A model generated the notes under the pieces. The model was not told the DNA's origin. It worked only from the letters and a program-made list of their open reading frames with translations, and did no database searches. Source: Rhizobiales bacterium CCH10-E5 (lineage in GTDB: Bacteria > Pseudomonadota > Alphaproteobacteria > Rhizobiales > Beijerinckiaceae). Taken from it: DNA of 41,573 nucleotides. The DNA lies in the NCBI GenBank assembly GCA_001556125.1, contig LSIG01000129.1:1-41573 (forward strand), in the 5' to 3' direction. Within the stretch, counting starts at the first letter, position 1; each line of letters starts with the position of its first letter. The position numbers were made by a program, and so were the translations under genes. This document shows positions 1 through 7,476 of the stretch, in pieces.

Positions 1-18
1 GGAACAGTGGCCGGTTAA

Positions 19-918
19 TTATTGGATTACCCGGCCGGTCGCGTCGGAATCTGCATCCCGGCCGGTGAGCTGAATGAAACCACGCCCCTTGAACAAGGCG
101 CCGTCGCCGGCCTGCGTGTTGCCCAACCGCTTCCCGATAGGCGTGCCCGGCTCGTAGAGGTCGAACGGGGCCTTGTCGGTATTGTACTTGCTCTTCATCT
201 CGTCGATCGGCGCGAAACCTTCCGTCTCCGCCCGGATCGTCGCAAGCGCCATCAGCAGCATGTCGCGGTCGGCGAGACCGTAGGACCGCAGTCCCGCCAG
301 AACATGCGGAAGGTTGTTGCGGATATTGGCCAGCGGCGTCGCGGGCACGAACAGCCGGGCGACGAGCTCGGGCGTGACCTGCGTCGCGGCCGAGAGGCTC
401 GACCAGCCACTCGCTGCGGCGCTGGTCGCCAGCACCGACTGCAGCGAAGCGATCTCCGTGCTCAACTGGGATGTCTGCATGATCAGCCGGTCGGCCTGCT
501 CGCTCGGCTGGGACGCCCCGGTGGCGGGCGGTTCCGTCTTCGTGGTCGTCGATGGGGGTTCCGTCGCTGTCGTGCCGGCACCGCCGGTGATGGCGGGCGC
601 CTTGGACATGAAACCTTCGATGAAATCGGCGCCGGCATAGCCGGCCGCGGCGAGGCCCAGCAGAACCTCGACCGCCGCGCCCGCAGGCCCGGCCAGCTTG
701 TCGAGGCCGACCGCCAGCGCGGCCAGCACCCCGGCGATGAAGCCGATGATGAGGCTGATCACCAGGCGACTCGCGAGAAAGGTCGTGGCCTGATCGGGGG
801 CCTGGGTGGCGTTGAAGTCGTGCAGCTTCTTCAAGCCGACGACCGTGCGCGCGCCCTGTCCCACCATGCCCATCAGCCCCGCCAGCAGCAGGGCGCTCAA
901 CAAGACCGTCGGTTGCAT
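19..918 (-). CDS. GH19/lysozyme-like membrane-anchored protein, C-terminally truncated
   Basis: The C-terminal part (about residues 195-287) resembles the glycoside hydrolase family 19 / chitinase class I-like lysozyme fold: an ATIRAETEGF segment carrying the likely catalytic Glu, then FKGRGFIQLTGR. The N-terminal half has membrane-type segments near residues 3-20, 50-72 and 80-97, then a Thr/Pro-rich linker, so the enzymatic part is probably displayed outside the membrane. The frame stops 12 codons after QLTGR, where family members normally continue for tens of residues, so the domain is incomplete. The break lies about 65 bp from the contig edge and beside a 10-bp direct repeat, so it could be a real truncation, a frameshift or an assembly error. 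I chose ATG at 918 because GGGGGGA lies about 8 bases upstream; GTG at 921 is possible. The natural substrate is probably peptidoglycan (inference). Confidence 0.7.
   Translation of the reverse strand: MQPTVLLSALLLAGLMGMVGQGARTVVGLKKLHDFNATQAPDQATTFLASRLVISLIIGFIAGVLAALAVGLDKLAGPAGAAVEVLLGLAAAGYAGADFIEGFMSKAPAITGGAGTTATEPPSTTTKTEPPATGASQPSEQADRLIMQTSQLSTEIASLQSVLATSAAASGWSSLSAATQVTPELVARLFVPATPLANIRNNLPHVLAGLRSYGLADRDMLLMALATIRAETEGFAPIDEMKSKYNTDKAPFDLYEPGTPIGKRLGNTQAGDGALFKGRGFIQLTGRDADSDATGRVIQ
30..66. repeat. 10-bp direct repeat at the contig edge
   Basis: CCCGGCCGGT occurs at 30-39 and again at 57-66, a 27-bp pitch that stays in frame in the overlapping reading frame. It sits exactly where the GH19-like protein loses its expected continuation. 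It may be a chance GC-rich repeat or a mis-join point. Confidence 0.5.
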
Positions 919-948
919 CACCGGATCCCCCCGCGGCGCCGTGAGGGA

Positions 949-977
949 ACTACAACCTATAGTTTTAATTCCGTCAA
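949..977 (-). promoter_or_regulatory. Putative sigma-70 promoter of the GH19-like gene
   Basis: On the minus strand TTGACG (977-972) and TGTAGT (954-949) are separated by 17 bases, matching five of six and four of six consensus positions. The region is clearly more AT-rich than its surroundings and lies about 30 bases upstream of the chosen start codon. This is a prediction from sequence alone. Confidence 0.5.
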
Positions 978-1008
978 TCTCTCGTTATGAGATATGAATT
1001 CGACGGCC

Positions 1009-1995
1009 CTATCCAACCTCCACCACCACCCGCCCGCGCACCTTGCCGTCGACGATGGCGCGGGCCGTGTCGATGACGTCTGTCAGCGGGATCCGCGTCG
1101 TCATCAGGGCGAGGCGGTCGCGGTCGAGGTCGCTGGCGAGCCTCGCCCAGGCCTCAAGCCGACGCGGCTTCGGGCACATCACCGAATCGATGCCGAACAG
1201 GGATACGCCGCGCAGGATGAAGGGCGCGACGGAGGCCGGCAGGTCCATGCCCTGCGCCAGGCCGCAGGCGGCGACGGCGCCGCCATACTTGGTCATCGAC
1301 AGCAGGTTCGCCAGCGTATGCGAGCCGACCGCGTCGACACCCGCGATCCAGCGCTCCTTGCCGAGGGGCCGGCCGGGCGCCGACAATTCGGCCCGGTCGA
1401 TGATCTCGGCCGCGCCGAGGCCTTTGAGATACTCCGCTTCCTCGGCCCGTCCGGTCGAAGCAATGACGTGCCAGCCGGCCTTAGCCAATAGTGCGACCGC
1501 CACCGAGCCGACGCCGCCGGCCGCACCGGTGACGACGACAGGCCCGTCGGCGGGCTTCACGCCATGCTTCTCCAGCGCCAGCACGCAAAGCATGGCCGTG
1601 TAGCCTGCAGTGCCGATCGCCATCGCCTCGTCGGGGTTGAGGCCTGCCGGCAGATGCACCAGCCAGTCGCCCTTCACCCGGCTTTTCTGGGCATAGGCGC
1701 CGAGATGCGTCTCGCCCGTTCCCCAGCCGTTCAGCACGACGAGATCGCCCGGCTTGAACTCCGGGTGCTCCGAGGTCTCGACCCGGCCGGCGAAGTCGAT
1801 GCCGGGGATCATTGGCCACCGCCGCACAACGGGGGCGCGGCCGGTGATGGCGAGGCCGTCCTTGTAGTTCACCGTCGAATGCGTGACGCGGACGGTGACG
1901 TCGCCCTCCATCAGATCGCTCTCGGCAAAATCGGTGAAGGCGAGGTCGGGGCCGGCCTCGCCTTTGGTCGCGACGAGGGCCTTGAAGCTGGTCAT
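1009..1995 (-). CDS. acuI: Acrylyl-CoA reductase (NADPH)-type MDR oxidoreductase, AcuI/YhdH family
   Basis: This is a 328-residue zinc-free medium-chain dehydrogenase/reductase. Family members reduce acrylyl-CoA to propionyl-CoA with NADPH, in the cytoplasm, and protect against toxic acrylate during DMSP or 3-hydroxypropionate metabolism. The N-terminal GroES-like domain contains NYKDGL (43-48) and PGIDFAG (64-70). The stretch [13 protein letters not shown] followed by RVKGDWL (about 91-113) is characteristic of the AcuI/YhdH subfamily. A Rossmann glycine motif GAAGGVGS lies at 157-164. ATG at 1995 is preceded by GGAGG at a good distance, so I prefer it to an in-frame start 14 codons upstream. 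An MFS transporter gene lies 82 bp upstream in the same direction and may share its transcript. The physiological substrate here is inferred from the family. Confidence 0.87.
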   Translation of the reverse strand: MTSFKALVATKGEAGPDLAFTDFAESDLMEGDVTVRVTHSTVNYKDGLAITGRAPVVRRWPMIPGIDFAGRVETSEHPEFKPGDLVVLNGWGTGETHLGAYAQKSRVKGDWLVHLPAGLNPDEAMAIGTAGYTAMLCVLALEKHGVKPADGPVVVTGAAGGVGSVAVALLAKAGWHVIASTGRAEEAEYLKGLGAAEIIDRAELSAPGRPLGKERWIAGVDAVGSHTLANLLSMTKYGGAVAACGLAQGMDLPASVAPFILRGVSLFGIDSVMCPKPRRLEAWARLASDLDRDRLALMTTRIPLTDVIDTARAIVDGKVRGRVVVEVG

Positions 1996-2077
1996 GGGCG
2001 CATCCTCCGGAATTCGTTTCCGGCAGCAGATACGCAACGCACGGTGCGCGGCAACCCCACGCGCCGTGCGCCTTTGG

Positions 2078-3322
2078 TCAGGCGGGCTGGGGCAACCCGC
2101 GCTCGACGGGCTTCTCGACGATCGGCAGGTTGATCAGCGCCGAGGCAATGCCGAGCGCGACCGAGAGCCACCAGACGACGATGTAGGAGCCGAAGGCTTC
2201 GTAGAGCAGGCCGCCGAGCCAGACGCCGAGGAAGCCGCCGACCTGATGCGAGAAGAAGGCGAAGCCATAGAGCATCGCCATGTATTTCGTGCCGAACATC
2301 AGCATGACGAGCGCCGAGGTCGGCGGCACGGTCGAGAGCCAGAACAGGCCGATGACGATGCCGAAGGCGATCGAGGTCGCCGGACTCGGCGGCAGCAGGA
2401 TGAAGACGGCGATGGCGGCGGCGCGGCCGAAATAGATCCAGGCCAGCAGATGGCGCTTGGGCATGCGCGTCGAGAGCCAGCCGGAGGAGAGCGAGCCGAC
2501 CGCGTTCGCCAGTCCGATCACGCCCAGCGTCCAGGCGCCGACCCAGGCCGGCAGGTTCATGTCCTTCAGATAGGCCGGCATGTGGACGGTGATGAAGGCG
2601 AGCTGGAAGCCGCAGGTGAAGAAGCCGAGCACGAGCAGCACATAGCTGCGGTGGCGGAAGGCCTCGGCCAGCGCCTGGGCGATCGACTGGTTGGGCAGGT
2701 TCGCGGCGGAGGCCTGGACCGTCCCGCCGAGCTTGCGCGTCGAGAGAAAGATCGAGATCGGCAGGATCGGCAGCAGCGTCAGCGCGAAGACCATGAGCGC
2801 CTGGTTCCAGCCGATCTGGTCGATCAGGATGTTGCCGATCGGCGGATAGAGGAACTGGCCGAAGGAGCCGGCGGCCGTGCCGGCGCCAAACGCCATCGGC
2901 CGCCATGATTCGGGCAGGAGCTTGCCGAAGGCGGCCAGCACGAGATTGAAGGAACAGGCGGAGAGGCCGAAGCCGATCAGCACGCCGGCACCGAGATGGA
3001 GCTGCAGCGGGCTCGTCGCCAGCCCCATCATGACGAGCCCCGCCGCATAGAGCAGCGCGCCGGTGCAGAGCACCTTGACGATCCCGAAGCGGTCGGCGAT
3101 GGCGCCGGCAAAGGGCGCGCCCAGCCCCCAGAGCAGGTTCTGGATCGCCAGCGCGAGGCCGAAGGTGTCGCGCCCCCAGCCGAACTGCACCGTCATCGGG
3201 ATCTGGAATAGGCCGGCGCTGGCGCGCGGGCCGAAGGTGATCAGTGCGATCAGGCAGCCCGCCGCGACGATGATCTCGGGCGCATGGCTGCGTCCCGGGG
3301 CGGGGCTCGAGGCGACGCTCAT
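2078..3322 (-). CDS. MFS transporter
   Basis: This is a 414-residue inner-membrane protein with about twelve hydrophobic segments and a short basic cytoplasmic tail, a standard length for the major facilitator superfamily. The loop after the second helix reads GAIADRFG, matching the MFS signature G-x3-D-R-x-G. The overall pattern resembles the monocarboxylate / oxalate-formate antiporter-like branch, but the substrate cannot be read from the sequence. ATG at 3322 has CCGGAG upstream; a longer in-frame start 34 codons upstream gives a basic, non-membrane leader and is less likely. It lies just upstream of the acrylyl-CoA reductase gene in the same direction, so transport of a small organic acid metabolised by that enzyme is a reasonable but untested idea. 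It is divergent from the cell-wall hydrolase gene. Confidence 0.85.
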   Translation of the reverse strand: MSVASSPAPGRSHAPEIIVAAGCLIALITFGPRASAGLFQIPMTVQFGWGRDTFGLALAIQNLLWGLGAPFAGAIADRFGIVKVLCTGALLYAAGLVMMGLATSPLQLHLGAGVLIGFGLSACSFNLVLAAFGKLLPESWRPMAFGAGTAAGSFGQFLYPPIGNILIDQIGWNQALMVFALTLLPILPISIFLSTRKLGGTVQASAANLPNQSIAQALAEAFRHRSYVLLVLGFFTCGFQLAFITVHMPAYLKDMNLPAWVGAWTLGVIGLANAVGSLSSGWLSTRMPKRHLLAWIYFGRAAAIAVFILLPPSPATSIAFGIVIGLFWLSTVPPTSALVMLMFGTKYMAMLYGFAFFSHQVGGFLGVWLGGLLYEAFGSYIVVWWLSVALGIASALINLPIVEKPVERGLPQPA

Positions 3323-3473
3323 GGGCTGACATCTCCGGCAGGGCTGACGTGTGGCTGCACGATAGCGCCGAACACCCCGCCACGATAACGCGATTTCGTG
3401 GCCTGGCGCATCACGCGGATGCATGGGAGGCCGGCTGATTTGGAAGCCGCCTTCGCCCGGCTTCTGCTCGCCG

Positions 3474-3488
3474 TTAACCCGCGCTCAA
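3474..3488. promoter_or_regulatory. Near-match CtrA box upstream of the cell-wall hydrolase
   Basis: The sequence TTAA-N7-TCAA occupies these positions, one base away from the CtrA consensus TTAA-N7-TTAA, and begins with the common half-site TTAACC. It lies only 11 bases before the annotated GTG of the SleB-family gene. If it is functional at a -35 position, translation must begin further downstream. Confidence 0.35.
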
Positions 3489-3498
3489 CCCTACCGAG

Positions 3499-4863
3499 GT
3501 GATAACGGCATCAGGCGAAAGCGTGCCGTTCGCGCGCCGGTCGCTCCCCTCGTGTTCGGACGGGTGTGCGGTTTTGAGTCATCTGCGTTTGCGCCGGCGT
3601 ACGAGACGCATCGGATCGACCGGGCTGAAATGGGCCCTGTCGACGGTCGCGCCCTGGGCGCTGGCCACGGGCATGCTGGTTTCCTTCACTGCGTCGGCCG
3701 GCCAGAATGCCGGCCTCGACACGCTGCCGGCGACCGCGCTCGGTCGCACCCTGCCCGGCCCGACCTCGGAGCTGGAGGAAGGCCCCTCGCTGCTCGTCGC
3801 GGCCAGCGCCTTCCGCCTGCCCGGCCTGTCGCTGAGTTCGTCGATCCTCAAGGCGCATCTCAACTTCGACGATCCGGAGCGCCGTTTCGTCATCGACCCG
3901 CGCCAGCCGCGCGAGGAGATGAAGCGCAGCGCCAAGGGCTTCCCCGAGGTCGACCGGACCGCCAAGGGCGATCCACTGCCGCGCCTGCGGCCGAGTCTGT
4001 CGACCCGCGCCCCGCGCGAACTCGAGCAGGTCGTGTTCGGCGACACCCAGCCGGGGCTGATCTCGGGCGGCTTCTCGATCGCGGCGCTGCGCGAGGCCGA
4101 GGCCATCACCGGGCCGCCGCTCGGCTTCGAGCCGCATGCCGACGACCAGGGGCTGACCGACCCCGCCCTCTCCGATGCCTCGCCGGATGCGCTCGCGGCC
4201 TCCGGCGTCTCGCCCTATGGCAATGTCCCGCGGACGATCGACGGCGCGACGCCGGCCGTGGCCGCCGCGACGGCCCAGACCTCGACGACTCCGGCCGTGA
4301 ACTACAGCGTAACCACGCTGGTGCCGGCGCTGCTGCCGCCCGCGCCGGAACGGCCGGGCCTGCTGGCGCGCGCACCCACCTCGCCGCTGCGGCGCGGCGC
4401 GCTGCCCGAGAGCGGCGCCCGCGAGATTTATACCGGGCTCATTCCCGCCGCCGACATGGCGCGCCAGCAGCGCTGCCTGGCGGAGGCGGTCTATTTCGAG
4501 GCGCGCTCGGAGTCCGACGAGGGCCAGGCCGCGGTGGCGCAGGTCGTGCTCAACCGGGTCAAGAGCCCGCTCTATCCCGACAGCGTCTGCGGCGTGGTCT
4601 ACCAGAACAGCCACCGCTATCTGGCCTGCCAGTTCACCTTCACCTGCGAGGGCAAGTCGCTGCGCATCACCGAGCCCGGCCCCTGGCGCGACGCGGTCCG
4701 CATCGCCCGCGAGGTCTATGAGGGCACGACCTATCTCCCGGAGGTCGGCGCCTCGACCCACTATCACGCGCAGTATGTCCGCCCCTACTGGGCCAAGAAG
4801 CTCAAGAAGATGGACACGATCGGCCAGCATATCTTCTACAAGCTGCGGCCCGGGCAGACGTGA
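3499..4863 (+). CDS. SleB-family cell-wall hydrolase
   Basis: The last 135 residues (about 320-454) form a Hydrolase_2 / SleB domain, including LAEAVYFEARSE with the conserved Glu, then AQVVLNRV and FTCEG; relatives cleave the glycan strand of peptidoglycan. A basic N-terminus (RLRRRTRR) followed by a hydrophobic stretch (about residues 43-67, ending FTASAG) looks like a signal anchor or signal peptide, so the enzyme should act in the periplasm. The middle (70-310) is a low-complexity Pro/Ala-rich region without a domain I recognise. The start is uncertain: GTG at 3499 gives 454 residues but has no clear ribosome-binding site. TTG at 3574 would start just before the basic region and fits better if the CtrA-like box at 3474-3488 is a promoter element. 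Confidence 0.85.
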   Translation: MITASGESVPFARRSLPSCSDGCAVLSHLRLRRRTRRIGSTGLKWALSTVAPWALATGMLVSFTASAGQNAGLDTLPATALGRTLPGPTSELEEGPSLLVAASAFRLPGLSLSSSILKAHLNFDDPERRFVIDPRQPREEMKRSAKGFPEVDRTAKGDPLPRLRPSLSTRAPRELEQVVFGDTQPGLISGGFSIAALREAEAITGPPLGFEPHADDQGLTDPALSDASPDALAASGVSPYGNVPRTIDGATPAVAAATAQTSTTPAVNYSVTTLVPALLPPAPERPGLLARAPTSPLRRGALPESGAREIYTGLIPAADMARQQRCLAEAVYFEARSESDEGQAAVAQVVLNRVKSPLYPDSVCGVVYQNSHRYLACQFTFTCEGKSLRITEPGPWRDAVRIAREVYEGTTYLPEVGASTHYHAQYVRPYWAKKLKKMDTIGQHIFYKLRPGQT

Positions 4864-5010
4864 GGCGAGTGGGTAGCCGGGCGGACGGCTGCCTACTGAT
4901 CGAGTAGTCTTGTCACCTCGCCCCTCCCCGCCAATATGTCGCGGACGGCCGCGTGGTGTTCGCCGACGGCGCCGCCTATCCTGCCGCTACGGAAACGGGT
5001 GGGATGGATG

Positions 5011-5346
5011 ATGCCGGACATGACTTCGCCGCTGAAGACCGAGATCGGCCGCATTCTGGCGTGGTCTCTATTCCTGCCCGTGCTTTGCGCCTGGCCTTTC
5101 CTTTCGGCGATGCCGCTGTTCTCGCTCTGGGGCGGCGGGCATTCGGTGCTGTCCTTCTCGATCCACGCGGTGATGCTGCTGTTCGGCTTCTGGCCGATCG
5201 TGGCCCTGCTCTGCGTCGGCGCACTGCTGCGCGTCGAGGGCGGACAGCCTCTCGGCGGCACGCGCGGTGAGCGCGGCCTGTGGCTGGGTGCCTATGCCAC
5301 GGTCTGGACGGGGCTCTACCTGATCGTCGCCTTCGCCCGCTCCTGA
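5011..5346 (+). CDS. Small integral membrane protein, unknown function
   Basis: This is a 111-residue protein with three or four strongly hydrophobic stretches: ILAWSLFLPVLCAW with the following segment, a central VMLLFGFWPIVALLCVGALL, and a C-terminal WTGLYLIVAF. I recognise no family. Several in-frame ATG codons exist at 4936, 5008, 5011 and 5020. I prefer 5011 because the G-rich stretch GGGTGGGA lies a few bases upstream, and the extra N-terminal residues from 4936 look non-native. It follows the cell-wall hydrolase by about 150 bp in the same direction and precedes the DUF6894 gene. Confidence 0.6.
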   Translation: MPDMTSPLKTEIGRILAWSLFLPVLCAWPFLSAMPLFSLWGGGHSVLSFSIHAVMLLFGFWPIVALLCVGALLRVEGGQPLGGTRGERGLWLGAYATVWTGLYLIVAFARS

Positions 5347-5415
5347 GACCGGGCAAGAGCCGTCTGGGCCGGAACAGCCCCGGCGACGAGACGTTGCCTC
5401 CCGGAGGGAGGCGAC

Positions 5416-5733
5416 ATGCCGCGCTATTTCATCACCAGCGACGACGGGTCCGGCCCCGAGCGCGAGCCCGAGCCGCTCGATTTTCCCGACGCGAAGAGCG
5501 CAGCCGACGACGCCCATCTCGCACTCGCCGACATGGCGGTCGAGGTGCTGCCGCGGGCCAAGCAGGCGGCCCTCTCGGTCAGTCTCGACGACGAGGCCGG
5601 CGAGGCGGTCTACCGCGCTTCCGTGACGATCGAGGCGCGCAGCGGCGACGAGATAAGGGCTGCCGCGGCAGCGGCCGATGCGGAACGCGACGCTGCGGCC
5701 GAGAGGGTCGCGGCGCTGATCAAGGGCCGTTGA
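5416..5733 (+). CDS. DUF6894 family protein
   Basis: This 105-residue acidic protein begins MPRYFITSDDG and continues with a D-F-P-D-A-x-S-A-A-D-D-A segment. That is the pattern of the small DUF6894 proteins, which typically start MPRYFFH and are abundant in rhizobia and relatives; their function is unknown. This copy is longer than most because of an alanine-rich, charged C-terminal helix (about residues 75-105, AAAAADAERDAAAERV). The start is well supported: GGAGGGAGG lies just upstream of the ATG. It is probably soluble and cytoplasmic. Its neighbours give no functional clue. Confidence 0.75.
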   Translation: MPRYFITSDDGSGPEREPEPLDFPDAKSAADDAHLALADMAVEVLPRAKQAALSVSLDDEAGEAVYRASVTIEARSGDEIRAAAAAADAERDAAAERVAALIKGR

Positions 5734-5842
5734 AGGGGGCGCATCCGCGTGATTTGCGTCGAAAAGCCGGTCAAATGTTCCGCTTTGGCTTCACGCAACG
5801 TCAAACTGCATGAACGGGTGGCCCTCGCGGGGCGTGGTTAAT

Positions 5843-5868
5843 TTTACCTTGTTTTGGCGTTTACCTTG
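5843..5868. promoter_or_regulatory. Direct repeat TTTACCTTG upstream of the VPAxY-repeat gene
   Basis: TTTACCTTG occurs at 5843-5851 and 5860-5868, a 17-bp pitch, inside an unusually AT-rich patch (GGTTAATTTTACC) about 80-100 bp before the start at 5945. Tandem copies at this position could be a binding site for a regulator, but 17 bp is not an integral number of helical turns. Speculative. Confidence 0.25.
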
Positions 5869-5944
5869 CGTTCATCACTGTTTCCCGGCTTTCTCCGCCT
5901 CACAGAGCGGCCTCTGGCGCCGCGGGTGGGGACAGGTTCTGAGC

Positions 5945-6568
5945 ATGGCGAAGAAGTCTCTCGGCATTTCGGCTTTCGCGGCGTCCACCGTCTCGGCGGC
6001 TCTGCTGCTGGGTGCGGCCCCGGCCCAGGCCGGCGGCTGCTACGGCTCCTCCTGCCGTCCCGCGCCCTGCCAGGGCGCCGCCTGCTACAACCTTGTCGAA
6101 ACCCCGCCGGTTTACGGGACGATCGCCGAGACGCAGGTGGTGCGCCCGGCCAAGACCTATCGCCGCATCGTGCCGGCCGAATACGACTACGTCACCGAGA
6201 AGGTGATGATCCAGCCGGCGCGGCAGATCCCGCATCACGTTCCGGCGCAGTATTCCTCGATCCAGGAGAAGGTCCTGATCTCGCCCGGCGGCAAGCGCTG
6301 GGAGGTCACCACCGACGCCTATGGCCGCACCACGGGATGCTGGGTCTATGACGAGCCCCAGTACGGCTACCGCCAGCGCACGGTCGAGGTTTCGCCGGCC
6401 CGCGTCGAATACGAGACCGTCCCCGCCGTCTACACCCAGCGCCAGCGCAAGGTGATGGTGCGGCCGACGCAGGTGCTGCACGAGACCGTACCGGCGCAAT
6501 ACGAAACCCGCCATCGCAAGGTGCTGGTGAGCCCCGGCTCGCAGCACTGGCAGAAGGCCGGCTACTGA
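5945..6568 (+). CDS. Secreted VPAxY-repeat protein, unknown function
   Basis: This 207-residue protein has a clear Sec signal peptide: MAKKSLG, a hydrophobic core, then AAPAQA with cleavage likely near residue 29. The mature protein opens with a four-cysteine segment (C32, C37, C42, C47). It then carries four imperfect repeats beginning VPAEY (76), VPAQY (99), VPAVY (159) and VPAQY (182). Each is followed about eight residues later by a K-V-[ML]-[IV] strand, and two end in SPG-x3-W. The repeats look like short beta-strand pairs, suggesting a periplasmic or surface structural protein. I do not recognise a named family. ATG at 5945 is chosen because the signal peptide starts there and an ACAGG site lies upstream. 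A strong terminator follows the stop codon. Confidence 0.75.
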   Translation: MAKKSLGISAFAASTVSAALLLGAAPAQAGGCYGSSCRPAPCQGAACYNLVETPPVYGTIAETQVVRPAKTYRRIVPAEYDYVTEKVMIQPARQIPHHVPAQYSSIQEKVLISPGGKRWEVTTDAYGRTTGCWVYDEPQYGYRQRTVEVSPARVEYETVPAVYTQRQRKVMVRPTQVLHETVPAQYETRHRKVLVSPGSQHWQKAGY

Positions 6569-6626
6569 GTTTTGACTTGAGACGTTTGTGTACTGACTGC
6601 CTTTGACTACGGAAAAGACCACTCAA

Positions 6627-6651
6627 CCCCGGCTCACGCCGGGGTTTTTTT
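6627..6651 (+). terminator. Rho-independent terminator after the VPAxY-repeat gene
   Basis: A perfect 7-bp stem CCCCGGC/GCCGGGG (6627-6633 and 6638-6644) with a TCAC loop is followed directly by seven T residues. It lies 58 bp after the stop codon on the plus strand. Confidence 0.9.
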
Positions 6652-6685
6652 GTGGGTCTTTCGATATCGTCGCCGCCGCCCTCCC

Positions 6686-6791
6686 CGTCATCCTGGGCGG
6701 CCGAAGGCCGGCTGGGATCCATCATAAAGCGCGACAATGCCCTGTGATGGATCCCGGCCTGCGCCGCTTTCGCGGCTTGTCCAGGATGACG
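6686..6791. repeat. Palindromic intergenic repeat, family A, copy 1
   Basis: The outer inverted arms CGTCATCCTGG (6686-6696) and CCAGGATGACG (6781-6791) pair perfectly. Inside them GGGATCCATCA (6714-6724) pairs with TGATGGATCCC (6745-6755). A second copy with the same arms is at 39413-39520. It lies between the ends of two converging genes. This is a repeat type I recognise as common in rhizobial intergenic regions; it is probably a non-autonomous palindromic element. Confidence 0.85.
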
Positions 6792-6846
6792 GTCGTGGAT
6801 TCCGATCGAGGGCAGTGGCTCTCGCCGTCGCAGCAGCGAGGCGCCC

Positions 6847-7116
6847 TTACCCCAGCCCCCCCATCAGCAGCGCCAGCACGCCGACGCCGAGGACAAAAGC
6901 GAGCAGGCGCGCCGGCATGCCGACGAGCGCGCCGGGTGAACGGCCGAGCGCGAGGCCGGCCACGATCTCGCTCAGGCCGAGGCCGAGCAGAACGAAGATG
7001 AAGGGCGGGAAGGCCGCCGAAGGCGCGAGCCAGCCGGCCTTGAAGACGAGCGCGACGAGGAGGCCGAGAAGCGCGCCGAAGGCGACGAAGACGAGCTCGA
7101 CGCGCGAGAACCGCAT
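6847..7116 (-). CDS. Small membrane protein downstream of infA
   Basis: This is an 89-residue very hydrophobic protein with probably three membrane segments (about residues 7-27, 33-57 and 66-87) and few charged residues. I recognise no family. Its ATG lies eight bases after the stop codon of the IF-1 gene, so it is likely co-transcribed and translationally coupled with it. It is the last gene of the minus-strand cold-shock-type group. Confidence 0.65.
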   Translation of the reverse strand: MRFSRVELVFVAFGALLGLLVALVFKAGWLAPSAAFPPFIFVLLGLGLSEIVAGLALGRSPGALVGMPARLLAFVLGVGVLALLMGGLG

Positions 7117-7124
7117 GAAGCGGC

Positions 7125-7397
7125 TCAGCGCCGGCGGAAGTTCTGGTTGCGCGGCGGGCCGCTGGGCGCGGGGCCGGCGGTCTTCTGGCGGAAATTGATG
7201 CGGCCGCGATCGAGGTCATAGGGCGACATCTCGACGACCACGCGGTCGCCGGCGATGGTGCGGATGCGGTTCTTCTTCATCTTGCCGGCCGCATAGGCCA
7301 GGATGACGTGGTCGTTGTCGAGCTTTACCCGGTAATTGCCGTCCGGCAGCACTTCGACCACCGTTCCGTCGAATTCGAGCAGTTCTTCCTTAGCCAT
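7125..7397 (-). CDS. infA: Translation initiation factor IF-1 (paralogue with basic tail)
   Basis: This 90-residue protein has the IF-1 OB fold: [20 protein letters not shown], then [16 protein letters not shown], and [10 protein letters not shown]. These are the conserved RNA-binding strands that sit in the ribosomal A site during initiation. Typical bacterial IF-1 has about 72 residues; here 18 extra residues rich in Pro, Gly, Asn and Arg follow, ending RNQNFRRR. In rhizobia the housekeeping infA usually sits next to a maf gene. This copy sits beside an RNA helicase and cspA, so it is probably a second, possibly cold-related IF-1 (inference). It lies 79 bp downstream of the helicase gene, and AAGGA precedes its start. 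Confidence 0.92.
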   Translation of the reverse strand: MAKEELLEFDGTVVEVLPDGNYRVKLDNDHVILAYAAGKMKKNRIRTIAGDRVVVEMSPYDLDRGRINFRQKTAGPAPSGPPRNQNFRRR

Positions 7398-7476
7398 TCT
7401 GTCGTCCTTCGTGTGCCCGTTGGCGCTGAGGCGGGACCGCGGCTTGCGATCCCGCCCCGCTCAAGCGTGTTGCGCG

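Noticed and set aside
19..918. Prophage lysis gene
   Set aside because: GH19-like enzymes occur in phages, but the multi-helix membrane anchor and the absence of any phage gene in the window argue against a prophage.
7398..7476. Possible terminator between the helicase and infA
   Set aside because: The GGCGGGA/TCCCGCC arms have a 13-base loop and no T-run, so this is not convincing.
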